Below are positions 29,112 through 36,713 of a stretch of DNA of 38,537 nt, one piece after another. Position 1 is the stretch's first letter; each line of letters begins with the position of its first letter. The notes below the pieces were generated by a model. The model was not told the DNA's origin and searched no databases. It worked only from the letters and a program-made list of their open reading frames with translations. A program made the translations under genes and the position numbers. The stretch is taken from positions 1-38,537 of the forward strand of contig CALVIB010000010.1 of the NCBI GenBank assembly GCA_944329375.1, given 5' to 3'. The DNA is from an uncultured Bacilli bacterium (GTDB lineage: Bacteria; Bacillota_I; Bacilli_A; RF39; UBA660).

Positions 29112-29137
29112 TTAGTTATAGAATGGAAGGTGGTGTG

Positions 29138-30283
29138 ATGGTAAATAGAATAATTTTGAATGAAACGTCTTATTTTGGATGGGGAGCTAGAGAAAATTTG
29201 GTTCCAGAAATTAAGAAAAGACATTTCAAAAAGGTATTATTAGTTACTGATAAAACACTTTTGGAATGTGGAGTAACTAATATGGTAATTAAAGAATTAG
29301 AAGGTAACGTAGATTATGCTGTATATGATGATGTTAAACCTAATCCAACTATTTCTAATTGTCAGGAAGGTATTGATTTTTGTGAGAAAGAAAAAGCTGA
29401 TGTAATTGTGGCAGTTGGTGGTGGTTCAGTTATTGATACGGCTAAATGTATTGGTATTGTAATGCGCAATCCTGAATTTTATGATATTAATTCATTAGAA
29501 GGTACAGCAGATACGAAAAATCCAAGTTTACCTATTATTGCGTTACCAACAACAGCTGGTACGGCAGCAGAGGTAACAATTAACTATGTTATTACTGATG
29601 AGGAAAATGTAGTTAAAAGGGTATGTGTGGATCCACATGATATTCCAGTATTATCAATTGTCGATATGGAATTAATGGCAGGTATGCCAAAGATGACAGC
29701 GGCAGCAACTGGACTTGATGCTTTGACTCATGCAATGGAAGGTTATATTACTAAGGCCCACTGGGAGATGACAGATATGTTCCATTTAAAGAGTATGGAA
29801 ATGACTTATCATAATCTAGAGAAAGCTGTTAGTAAAGATAAAGATGCAATGGTTAATATGGGCATAAGTCAATATATTGCTGGTATGGGCTTTTCTAATG
29901 TTGGACTTGGAATTGTTCATTCAATGGCGCATCAGCTTGGGGCAACATATGATGTCGCACATGGTATTGCTTGTTCGTTATTTTTACCTTATGTTTTAAA
30001 ATGGAATGGTGAGGCATGTAAAGATAGATTTAGAGCTATGGCTAAAGCATTCGATTTAGATGTAGATGGTAAAAGTGATGAAGAGTGTGTAGATATTGTA
30101 GTTCAAGCCGTTAGAGAGTTAGAAACTAAACTTGGAGTTCCTCAGCATTTAAGTGAACTTGGCGTTAAAAAAGAGGATTTTGAAGTTATGGCTGAAAAGG
30201 CTTTTAAAGATCCTTGTACTGGAGGTAATCCAAGAGAAGTTACTAAAGAGGATATAATAGGCTTATTTAACGAGGCTTATTAA
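29138..30283 (+). CDS. Iron-containing alcohol dehydrogenase, FucO-like
   Basis: Group III NAD(P)-dependent alcohol dehydrogenase; closest in pattern to lactaldehyde:propanediol oxidoreductase FucO. Seen: VGGGSVIDTAK nucleotide-binding block, PTTAGTAAEVT, and metal ligands Asp194, His198, His261 and His275, each two residues from the FucO positions I recall. 381 residues from ATG 29138; an ATG at 29123 is part of a long ribosome site and is less likely. It would reduce an aldehyde such as lactaldehyde or propionaldehyde. The next two genes follow closely. Confidence 0.9.
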   Translation: MVNRIILNETSYFGWGARENLVPEIKKRHFKKVLLVTDKTLLECGVTNMVIKELEGNVDYAVYDDVKPNPTISNCQEGIDFCEKEKADVIVAVGGGSVIDTAKCIGIVMRNPEFYDINSLEGTADTKNPSLPIIALPTTAGTAAEVTINYVITDEENVVKRVCVDPHDIPVLSIVDMELMAGMPKMTAAATGLDALTHAMEGYITKAHWEMTDMFHLKSMEMTYHNLEKAVSKDKDAMVNMGISQYIAGMGFSNVGLGIVHSMAHQLGATYDVAHGIACSLFLPYVLKWNGEACKDRFRAMAKAFDLDVDGKSDEECVDIVVQAVRELETKLGVPQHLSELGVKKEDFEVMAEKAFKDPCTGGNPREVTKEDIIGLFNEAY

Positions 30284-30303
30284 GAATAAAAGGAGGTTAT
30301 TTA

Positions 30304-31482
30304 ATGTTAAAAACAAAAGTTGGTTACAGTGAAAATGTTGATGCTTTTGCATCTGGAGCTGAAACAGCGAAAATGGCAAATGTGATTGAAAATCCACAAG
30401 TTGGGTTATTATTCACAAGCTGCGTACAAGATCAAAACAAAATTATGGAAGGAGCTAAAAGTGTTTTAGGGGATGTACCAGTTATTGGATGTACTTCATC
30501 GGCTGCTATATGCACACAAGATGGCTATTTAAATAAAGAAACTGGTTATTCAGGTATGATGCTTTTTGGTGGAGATTTAGAAGTTGTTACGGCTGGTAGT
30601 GCACAAACTGATGAGACTCCAAGAGAAGTAGGAAGAAAAGTAGCACTTGAAGCTATTAGTAAGGTTAAAGGAGAAGATACTGAGCCTGATTTCTTCTTTA
30701 TGTCAGCATCTCCTGCTAATGAAGAGGAATATTTAGAAGGTATTCAAGATGTTATTGGTAATGTTCCAGTATTTGGTGGTTCAGCTGCTGATAATACAGT
30801 TGAAGGAAAATGGAGTATTTTAAATGATGGTGAGGCTTTTGCTGATGGTTTAACTATTGCTATTTTCTATACTAAAGGTGAGATGAAAAACCTTTATACA
30901 GGAGCTTATCATGAAACTAATAATGTTGGTGTTATTACTAAGGTTCGTGATGAGAGAACTTTGGTGGAAATCGACCATGAACCAGCACTTAAAAAATATG
31001 CAGAGTGGACTGGTAAAACAGTAGAGTCTTTAATGGGTAATAATTTACTTACTGAGACTATTTGTGCACCACTTGGAGTTAAAGATCCGATTGGTAAGGT
31101 TACAGCTGTTCGTCATCCAATGTTTGGTAATGATGATTTATCTATGAATATTGGGGCTAATTTGGCTCTTAATACAGCTGTTATTCAACTTTCTAATACA
31201 CCAGAAGGTATTTTAAAAGCTAATGAGGAAACTATTAATAATTTAAATAAATTAATGGTAAGTGATGTAAATTCTTATTTCTTAGTTCACTGTGGTGGAA
31301 GAAGACTTGGCCTTGCTTTATCACAAATTGAGGATAGGATTTATCCAGAAGTTAAGAGGGTTATTCCTGATAAAGAATTTTTAATGGTATTTACATTTGG
31401 TGAGTATGGAACTGGAGATCATTCATCTAATACTGTTGGAGGATTATCACTTTCTTATACAGCGTTTGGAGGTAATGAATAA
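30304..31482 (+). CDS. FIST-domain protein (FIST N and FIST C)
   Basis: FIST domains are predicted small-ligand sensory domains, usually on signalling proteins. Here the protein is only FIST N (about residues 20-220: VGLLFTSC, VPVIGCTSSAAI, VFGGSAADN) and FIST C (about 225-385: PALKKYAEWTG, VHCGGRRLGLA, FLMVFTFGEYG, SSNTVGGLSLSYTAFGG). No kinase, cyclase or chemotaxis output domain is attached. 392 residues. ATG with AAAGGAGG, a very strong site, so it is well expressed. It lies between two aldehyde enzymes, with two or fewer bases to the next. Confidence 0.88.
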   Translation: MLKTKVGYSENVDAFASGAETAKMANVIENPQVGLLFTSCVQDQNKIMEGAKSVLGDVPVIGCTSSAAICTQDGYLNKETGYSGMMLFGGDLEVVTAGSAQTDETPREVGRKVALEAISKVKGEDTEPDFFFMSASPANEEEYLEGIQDVIGNVPVFGGSAADNTVEGKWSILNDGEAFADGLTIAIFYTKGEMKNLYTGAYHETNNVGVITKVRDERTLVEIDHEPALKKYAEWTGKTVESLMGNNLLTETICAPLGVKDPIGKVTAVRHPMFGNDDLSMNIGANLALNTAVIQLSNTPEGILKANEETINNLNKLMVSDVNSYFLVHCGGRRLGLALSQIEDRIYPEVKRVIPDKEFLMVFTFGEYGTGDHSSNTVGGLSLSYTAFGGNE

Positions 31483-32919
31483 TTGGCTAAAAATTTAATA
31501 GGTAGTGTATGGGTAGATGCTTCTGATGGTAAAGTTATTGAAGTATATAATCCAGCTACAAATGAGTTAATCGATACAGTTCCTGATACAACTAAAGAGG
31601 ACTGTGATAAGGCAGTAGAGGCAGCTAAAAAAGGTCAAAAAGAATGGGAGAAGAAACCTATTCATGAAAGAGCTTCTATTTTAATGAAGTTTGTTAAATT
31701 AGTAGAAGAACATAAAGATGAGCTTGCTAAATTATTAAGTGCAGAAACTGGTAAACCTATCAGTGAAGCTATTGGTGAGATTGCAAATGTTTCTATTGGA
31801 ATTCCAGCTTTTTGTGAAAAGGCTAAACACGAATATGGAAAGGTTATTCCAGCTGGAGTAGAGCCAGGGCAAGAGCATCATATTCAATATACTGAGCAGT
31901 ATCCATTAGGTGTTGTGGTGGCAGTTATTCCATTTAATTTCCCAAGTGATTTATTCTGTCAAAAAGTACCACCAGCACTTCTTATGGGTAATAGTGTTAT
32001 CTTAAAACCTTCTGCTCATAACCCACTTACTTTAACTAAGTATGTAGAGTTATTAATGGAAGCTGGAGTTCCAGGTGGCGTTATTAATTTACTTAATGGT
32101 GCTGGAGGAGAAGCTGTACAGGCTTTAGCTGAAAATCCAGGTGTAGCTTTGGTTACTTTAACAGGTTCAACGATTGCTGGTGCTGAAACAATGGCTAAAT
32201 GTGCAAAAAATATTACACATGTAACTTTAGAGTTGGGTGGTAATGATGCATTTATCTTATGTAAAGATGGTGATGTTGATTTAGCTGTTAAAGAGATTGT
32301 TTGGGGCAGACTTTACAATACTGGACAGGTGTGCTGCGCATCTAAAAGATTTATTATTCATAAAGATGTTAAAGAAGAGTTTTTAAATAAACTAGTAGAA
32401 ACTTTTAAAGGTATTCCAGTTAAGATGCCTAGTGATCCAGAGGCTAAAATTGGATGTTTAATTAGTGAGCAAGCGGCTATTAATGTTGAAAAACAAGTTA
32501 ATGATACGGTGGCTGCTGGAGCTAAGTTAGTATTTGGTGGAAGACGTAAAGGGGCTTTCTATGAACCAACTATATTAGACTCTGTTACTAAAGATATGGA
32601 TGTAGCTAAGGATATGGAGATTTTTGGACCAGTTGTGCCAATAATCGAATTTGAAGATTTAGATGAAGCTATTGAGATTGCTAACCAATCTAGCTATGGT
32701 TTATGTGGATGTGTATTTTCAAAAGATATGAAAACATGTCAATATGTAGCTGATAAGTTAGAGTGTGGTGGAGCAGTCATTAATGGTGCGTCATTCTTTA
32801 GACCATTTGAAATGCCATTTGGTGGATGGAAACATTCAGGAATTGGTAATGAAGGTGTTATGACTACTTTTGAAGAGATGAGTAGAACTAAGACTTTTGT
32901 ACTTAAAAATATTAAATAA
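31483..32919 (+). CDS. NAD(P)+-dependent aldehyde dehydrogenase
   Basis: Aldehyde dehydrogenase superfamily enzyme oxidising an aldehyde to the acid. Seen: VIPFNFP, the catalytic Glu region VTLELGGND, catalytic Cys284 in GQVCCASKRF, EIFGPVVPI and the C-terminal MPFGGWKHSG. 478 residues, complete. TTG start directly after the FIST stop, using GGAGG that lies within the FIST 3' end, so it is coupled to it. Together with the FucO-like reductase it could dismutate an aldehyde (one oxidised, one reduced). Lactaldehyde or succinate-semialdehyde dehydrogenase are the nearest labels; the substrate is unproven. Confidence 0.92.
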   Translation: MAKNLIGSVWVDASDGKVIEVYNPATNELIDTVPDTTKEDCDKAVEAAKKGQKEWEKKPIHERASILMKFVKLVEEHKDELAKLLSAETGKPISEAIGEIANVSIGIPAFCEKAKHEYGKVIPAGVEPGQEHHIQYTEQYPLGVVVAVIPFNFPSDLFCQKVPPALLMGNSVILKPSAHNPLTLTKYVELLMEAGVPGGVINLLNGAGGEAVQALAENPGVALVTLTGSTIAGAETMAKCAKNITHVTLELGGNDAFILCKDGDVDLAVKEIVWGRLYNTGQVCCASKRFIIHKDVKEEFLNKLVETFKGIPVKMPSDPEAKIGCLISEQAAINVEKQVNDTVAAGAKLVFGGRRKGAFYEPTILDSVTKDMDVAKDMEIFGPVVPIIEFEDLDEAIEIANQSSYGLCGCVFSKDMKTCQYVADKLECGGAVINGASFFRPFEMPFGGWKHSGIGNEGVMTTFEEMSRTKTFVLKNIK

Positions 32920-32945
32920 GAGGTTAATTTAGATTAACTTCTTAT
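32918..32945 (+). terminator. Weak hairpin after the aldehyde dehydrogenase gene
   Basis: AAGAGGTTAA (32918-32927) and TTAACTTCTT (32934-32943), with one G-T pair. Little T tract follows, so the next hairpin may be the real stop. Confidence 0.5.
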
Positions 32946-32960
32946 TTATAAAATTATTTT

Positions 32961-32991
32961 AAAAGCGTTAGAGTAATACTTTAACGCTTTT
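32961..32991. terminator. Bidirectional terminator before the AAA ATPase pseudogene end
   Basis: AAAAGCGTTA (32961-32970) and TAACGCTTTT (32982-32991). Placed right after the minus-strand stop. Confidence 0.65.
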
Positions 32992-34190
32992 AAAAATTAT
33001 CATTCATTAAAAAGTCAAATATGTTAAGATGTTTAATTCCGTTTTTACTATGATTTTCTTCATCTAATGAGATTACATACTTTGGATAGTTATCGTTAAT
33101 ATTATTGTATGCGCTAAATTCTCTTTGAATAGTTTCTTCTTTATCTAGTAAGTAGCAAACTTGAATATATTTAACCTCTTTGTCTTTTGTGGCAATAAAA
33201 TCAATTTCACCTTTAGATGTTTTTCCAATATATACTTCAAATCCTTTAGCAATTAATTCATTGTAAACAATATTTTCTAGACATCTTGAATAGTTTATTT
33301 CTTTATTATTAGTTTTAACTTTTTTGACACCTAAATCACTAGCGTAAAATTTATTTAATGTTTTCATTATGCTTTTTCCAGCTATATCATATCTATATAC
33401 TTTGTTTACGATGAAAGTTCCACATAATGCTTCAAGATATTCATATAATGTTCTACTAGATATTTCTCTATATTCTTTTTTTAAATATTCTAAAACGTTG
33501 TTCGCAGAAAATTCTTTTCCTTCTATTTCTAATATATATTGAAATATTTTATTAAATGCAGTGATATCTTTAATTCCTAATCTTTCAACAACGTCTTTTA
33601 AAATAATTGAGTCATAGACATCTGTAATGTAATTTAGTTTTGCACTGTTTTCTTTGAAAGAGAATCTTTGTGGTAAGGTTCCCCATTCAAAAATATCAAG
33701 TAATAATTTTTTGTAATCTTTTGGTTTTGTATTTGTTAATTCCACTGTTTCTTTAAAGGTTAGGGGGTTAACTTTAAAACTAACATATCTTCCCGATAAA
33801 TCTGTGGATAATTCTAGAAATGTCATTTTACTATTTGAACCTATAATGAATATGCTATAATTATTTGTGATTCTAAGTGAATTTATTCCTTTTTCAAATT
33901 CATCAACTTTTTGAATTTCATCTAAGAAAACATAGTATTTTTTTTATCTTTGGTTAATGATTTTATATATTCATATAAATCTTTGGCGTTTTTGATAAAA
34001 CTATATTCTAACGATTCAAAATTTATATAAATTATATAGTCATCATTTATTTTTTTTCTTTTATTTCATCTATAATTTGAGTGAGAATAACTGATTTTCC
34101 ACTTCTTCTTAATCCATATATAATTTTGATAAGACTAGTTTCTTCATAAAAACTTCTAATTTTTGATAAATATAATTTTCTTTTTAACAT
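32990..34190 (-). pseudogene. Twice-frameshifted AAA ATPase with DUF4143-type C-terminus
   Basis: Minus-strand gene starting ATG 34190 with AGGTGATAAA upstream. Adding one A at each of two runs of eight A (plus-strand T runs 34050-34057 and 33938-33945) restores a 400-residue protein. Seen: Walker A GLRRSGKS at 26-33, Walker B YYVFLDEIQ, then TNNYSIFIIGSNSKM (sensor) and, in the intact 3' part, a DUF4143-like C-terminal domain ending in a nuclease-like segment (VYIGKTSKGEIDFIATKDKE). The 3' frame alone could start at ATG 33826 (278 residues) but lacks the ATP site. These ATPases are common accessory genes, function mostly unknown. Confidence 0.8.
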
Positions 34191-34206
34191 TTTATCACCT
34201 AAATTC

Positions 34207-34215
34207 ATTATAGCA
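34207..34215 (-). promoter_or_regulatory. Extended -10 of the AAA ATPase gene
   Basis: Minus strand TGCTATAAT, an extended -10, about 17 bases before the start codon. A TTGACA further upstream (inside the 34233-34262 repeat) is too far for standard spacing. Confidence 0.4.
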
Positions 34216-34232
34216 TAGTCATTTTTCTTTAT

Positions 34233-34262
34233 AAAGTTATTTTTGTCAAGAAAAATAACTTT
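34233..34262. repeat. Perfect 12-base inverted repeat
   Basis: AAAGTTATTTTT (34233-34244), six-base loop, AAAAATAACTTT (34251-34262). It lies between the AAA ATPase gene and frr and could be an operator or a weak hairpin. I see nothing else in 34263-34380 beyond AT-rich sequence and an unpaired TTGACA at 34340. Confidence 0.6.
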
Positions 34263-34383
34263 TAAAATTTAAAAATTATTTTTGTGTAGTAAAATTATTT
34301 TTTATTAAATTTATGCTTTAAAAATCATTTAATTTATTTTTGACAAATCATATAATTATAATAGGGAACTTTAGTTAGTTTGC

Positions 34384-34422
34384 TTGCTAATAAATGGTAA
34401 ATATATTATAATTATTTTGGAG
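34384..34422 (+). promoter_or_regulatory. Probable promoter and ribosome site of frr
   Basis: TTGCTA (34384-34389), 17-base spacer, TATAAT (34407-34412), GGAG at 34419-34422. A stronger TTGACA at 34340 has TATAAT only 11 bases away, too short to use. Confidence 0.45.
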
Positions 34423-34432
34423 AGTGATATTG

Positions 34433-34978
34433 ATGAACGATGTTTTAAATGAAACAGAAAGTAAGATGAAAAAAGCAATTGAAACAATGGAAAAACGTTT
34501 CACAAATGTTAGGGCAGGAAGAGCTAATCCAGCTATTTTAGATGGTGTTACGGTTAATTATTATGGAACAGCTACACCTTTAAAATCTTTAGCGACTATT
34601 TCAATTCCTGAGGCAAGACAACTTATGATTAAACCTTTTGACAGATCTTGTTTAAATGATATTGAAAAAGGTATTTATGAGGCTAATATTGGACTTACTC
34701 CTAATAATAATGGGGAGTGCATTATTTTAAATATTCCAGCTTTAACCGAAGAGACAAGAAGAGAATATGTTAAACAAGTTAAACAAATTGCGGAAGAAGG
34801 CAAGATTAATTTAAGAAATATTAGACAAGATAGTAATAATGATATTAAGAAAAATGAAGATTTAACTGAAGATGAAAAAGATAATTTAATGGATGATGTT
34901 CAAGATTTAATTAATAAATATAATAAAGTAATTGGTGAAAAAGAAAAGGAAAAAGAAAAAGAATTATTGACTGTTTAG
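34433..34978 (+). CDS. frr: Ribosome recycling factor
   Basis: With EF-G, splits the post-termination ribosome. Seen: three-helix-bundle signature blocks MEKRFTNVRAGRANPAIL, VNYYGTATPLKSLATISIPEARQLMIKPFD, NIPALTEETRREYVKQVKQI and NLRNIRQDSNNDIKK. 181 residues from ATG 34433; GTG 34424 and TTG 34430 are also in frame, and TTG has the better spacing, so the exact start is not certain. pyrH, the usual upstream neighbour, is absent. The stop touches the next gene. Confidence 0.97.
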   Translation: MNDVLNETESKMKKAIETMEKRFTNVRAGRANPAILDGVTVNYYGTATPLKSLATISIPEARQLMIKPFDRSCLNDIEKGIYEANIGLTPNNNGECIILNIPALTEETRREYVKQVKQIAEEGKINLRNIRQDSNNDIKKNEDLTEDEKDNLMDDVQDLINKYNKVIGEKEKEKEKELLTV

Positions 34979-34987
34979 GTGAAAAAT

Positions 34988-36145
34988 ATGTTTGGAAGAA
35001 AAATTAGTAAAGATTTAGATGTTAGAAAAGTAAATGAGGTAACTGATTTAGCTTCTAAGGTTTTAAGAGTTTTATATCTTTTACTTATTGCAGCAATTGC
35101 TTATGTAGTAATTAGGTTATTTAAAGAAACTAAAATATTAGATTTTATATTTAAAATATTAGAAATTTGTTTACCACTTTTTATTGGTATTTTAATAGCT
35201 TGGCTTTTTGATCCTTTTATTAAATGGCTTGAGACTAAGAAAATTAGACGAACTTTAGGAGCAGTTATTACTTATTTACTAATATTTTTAGTTATTTTTC
35301 TAGTTTTAGTTACACTTATACCACTTTTAATTGACCAGGTTCGTGAGTTTGCACGCATTATTCCTGATGTATTTGATACGGTTAAAACGTGGAGTTTAGA
35401 TTTATTTAATAATTTGGATAATTCTAATTTAATTGATTTTGAAAAGATGAAACATGAAGCCCTTGCTTCGCTTGAAGATTTTGCGACAAACATAACAACG
35501 ACAATGCCACAAAATATATTAGGATTTATTTCTAGTTTATTTTCTGGACTTGGGGTGTTTGTGCTTGGTTTAATTATTGGATTTTTCTTAATTGTTAATT
35601 TTGATAATAGTTCAAATTTATTTACTTTTATTCCCAAAAAATTTAGAAAAACAACGGTTGCTTTATTAGATGAGGTTAATGGTTCACTTAGAAGTTATGT
35701 GAAAGGAGCTGTTTTAGATTGCACGCTTATATTTGTACTTTCTTCATTAGCTTTTTGGGCAGTTGGTCTTAAAGCTCCGATGTTATTTGGACTATTTTGT
35801 GGATTAACTAATATTATTCCTTATGCGGGTCCTTATATTGGTGGGGCACCGGCAGTTATAGTTGGTTTAACTCAAAGTCCAACGATTGGTATTTTAACTT
35901 TGATTGTTATTGCGGTTATTCAGTTTTTGGAGGGCAATTTCTTACAACCAATTATTATGTCTAAAACAACTAAGTTACACCCAGTTACAATTATGCTTGG
36001 ACTTTTGATATTTGGTTATTTCTTTGGAATTGTTGGTATGCTTATTTCAACGCCAGTTATTGCCGCATTAAAAACGGTATTTAAATTTTATGATGAAAAA
36101 TACGGTCTTTTAGAAAAAAATGAAGAAAAAGAAACCACAGTTTAG
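34988..36145 (+). CDS. AI-2E family membrane protein
   Basis: Polytopic membrane protein of the AI-2E (YdiK/PerM/TqsA) family; members export small molecules or exchange ions. Seen: two N-terminal helices (VLYLLLIAAIAYVVIRLF, ICLPLFIGILIAWLFDPFI), a long amphipathic stretch, VLGLIIGFFLIVNFD, and the conserved FGLFCGLTNIIPYAGPYIGG and IQFLEGNFLQPIIMSK motifs, then a final helix pair. 386 residues from ATG 34988; the upstream GTG is part of AGGTG. Directly after frr. Substrate unknown; do not read the family name as evidence of AI-2 transport. Confidence 0.9.
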   Translation: MFGRKISKDLDVRKVNEVTDLASKVLRVLYLLLIAAIAYVVIRLFKETKILDFIFKILEICLPLFIGILIAWLFDPFIKWLETKKIRRTLGAVITYLLIFLVIFLVLVTLIPLLIDQVREFARIIPDVFDTVKTWSLDLFNNLDNSNLIDFEKMKHEALASLEDFATNITTTMPQNILGFISSLFSGLGVFVLGLIIGFFLIVNFDNSSNLFTFIPKKFRKTTVALLDEVNGSLRSYVKGAVLDCTLIFVLSSLAFWAVGLKAPMLFGLFCGLTNIIPYAGPYIGGAPAVIVGLTQSPTIGILTLIVIAVIQFLEGNFLQPIIMSKTTKLHPVTIMLGLLIFGYFFGIVGMLISTPVIAALKTVFKFYDEKYGLLEKNEEKETTV

Positions 36146-36154
36146 TGGTTTTTC
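36131..36154 (+). terminator. Terminator over the end of the AI-2E gene
   Basis: AAACCAC (36132-36138) and GTGGTTT (36145-36151) with TTTCT tail. The TAG stop falls at the loop edge. Confidence 0.6.
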
Positions 36155-36170
36155 TATAAGGGGAGATTTT

Positions 36171-36713
36171 ATGAAGATATATGTTATTTCTGGAAAAGCT
36201 AGACATGGTAAGGATACGGTGGCTTTAGATATAAAAGAGATTTATGAAAATAAAGGGTTAAAGGTTATTAATTTAGCTTACGGAAGTTATATTAAAGAAT
36301 ATGCGAAAAAAATTAGTAATTGGGATGGCGCAGAAGAGACTAAACCTAGAGAGTTATTGCAAGAACTTGGTACAGATATTATTCGAAAAAAAATAGATAA
36401 TGATTTTTTTGTTAGAAGAATATGTGAAGATATTAAGGTTTATAGTTATTATTTTGATATTATTACGATTTCAGATGCGAGATTTCCAAATGAGATGGAA
36501 TGGCCGAAAAAGTATTTTGATGATGTAATTAATATTAGGGTTATTAGAGATGGTTATGATAGTGTTTTATCAGAAAAAGAGCAAAAACATTTGACGGAGA
36601 CGGCATTAGATGAGTATAATAGTTACGATTATGTAATTCATAACGACGGAACTTTAGATGATTTAAAAGATAAGGTTTTAGAAGTAGTGAGGAAGGTAGA
36701 ACATGAATATTAG
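36171..36713 (+). CDS. Deoxynucleoside monophosphate kinase-like P-loop enzyme
   Basis: P-loop kinase resembling phage-type dNMP kinases, which phosphorylate dNMPs for DNA synthesis. Seen: P-loop GKARHGKDT at 8-16, ELGTDIIRKKIDNDFFVRR, and TISDARFPNEMEW, a hallmark block of that family. 180 residues from ATG 36171, with GGGGAG upstream; the frame is open upstream through the terminator but that part is not likely translated. The last bases overlap the alaS start. The phage-type family suggests old acquisition, though composition matches neighbours. Confidence 0.75.
   Translation: MKIYVISGKARHGKDTVALDIKEIYENKGLKVINLAYGSYIKEYAKKISNWDGAEETKPRELLQELGTDIIRKKIDNDFFVRRICEDIKVYSYYFDIITISDARFPNEMEWPKKYFDDVINIRVIRDGYDSVLSEKEQKHLTETALDEYNSYDYVIHNDGTLDDLKDKVLEVVRKVEHEY

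Noticed and set aside
32990-33826. Independent 278-residue gene in the AAA ATPase 3' half
   Set aside because: Homology and frame continue upstream across two A-run frameshifts to a proper start at 34190.
34340-34362. TTGACA/TATAAT pair as the frr promoter
   Set aside because: Spacing is only 11 bases; the 34384-34412 pair with 17 bases is better.
36120-36170. N-terminal extension of the dNMP kinase from 36120
   Set aside because: It runs through a terminator hairpin; ATG 36171 has GGGGAG and starts the P-loop domain correctly.
36450-36703. T-box leader before alaS
   Set aside because: alaS begins inside the end of the dNMP kinase gene; there is no untranslated leader.
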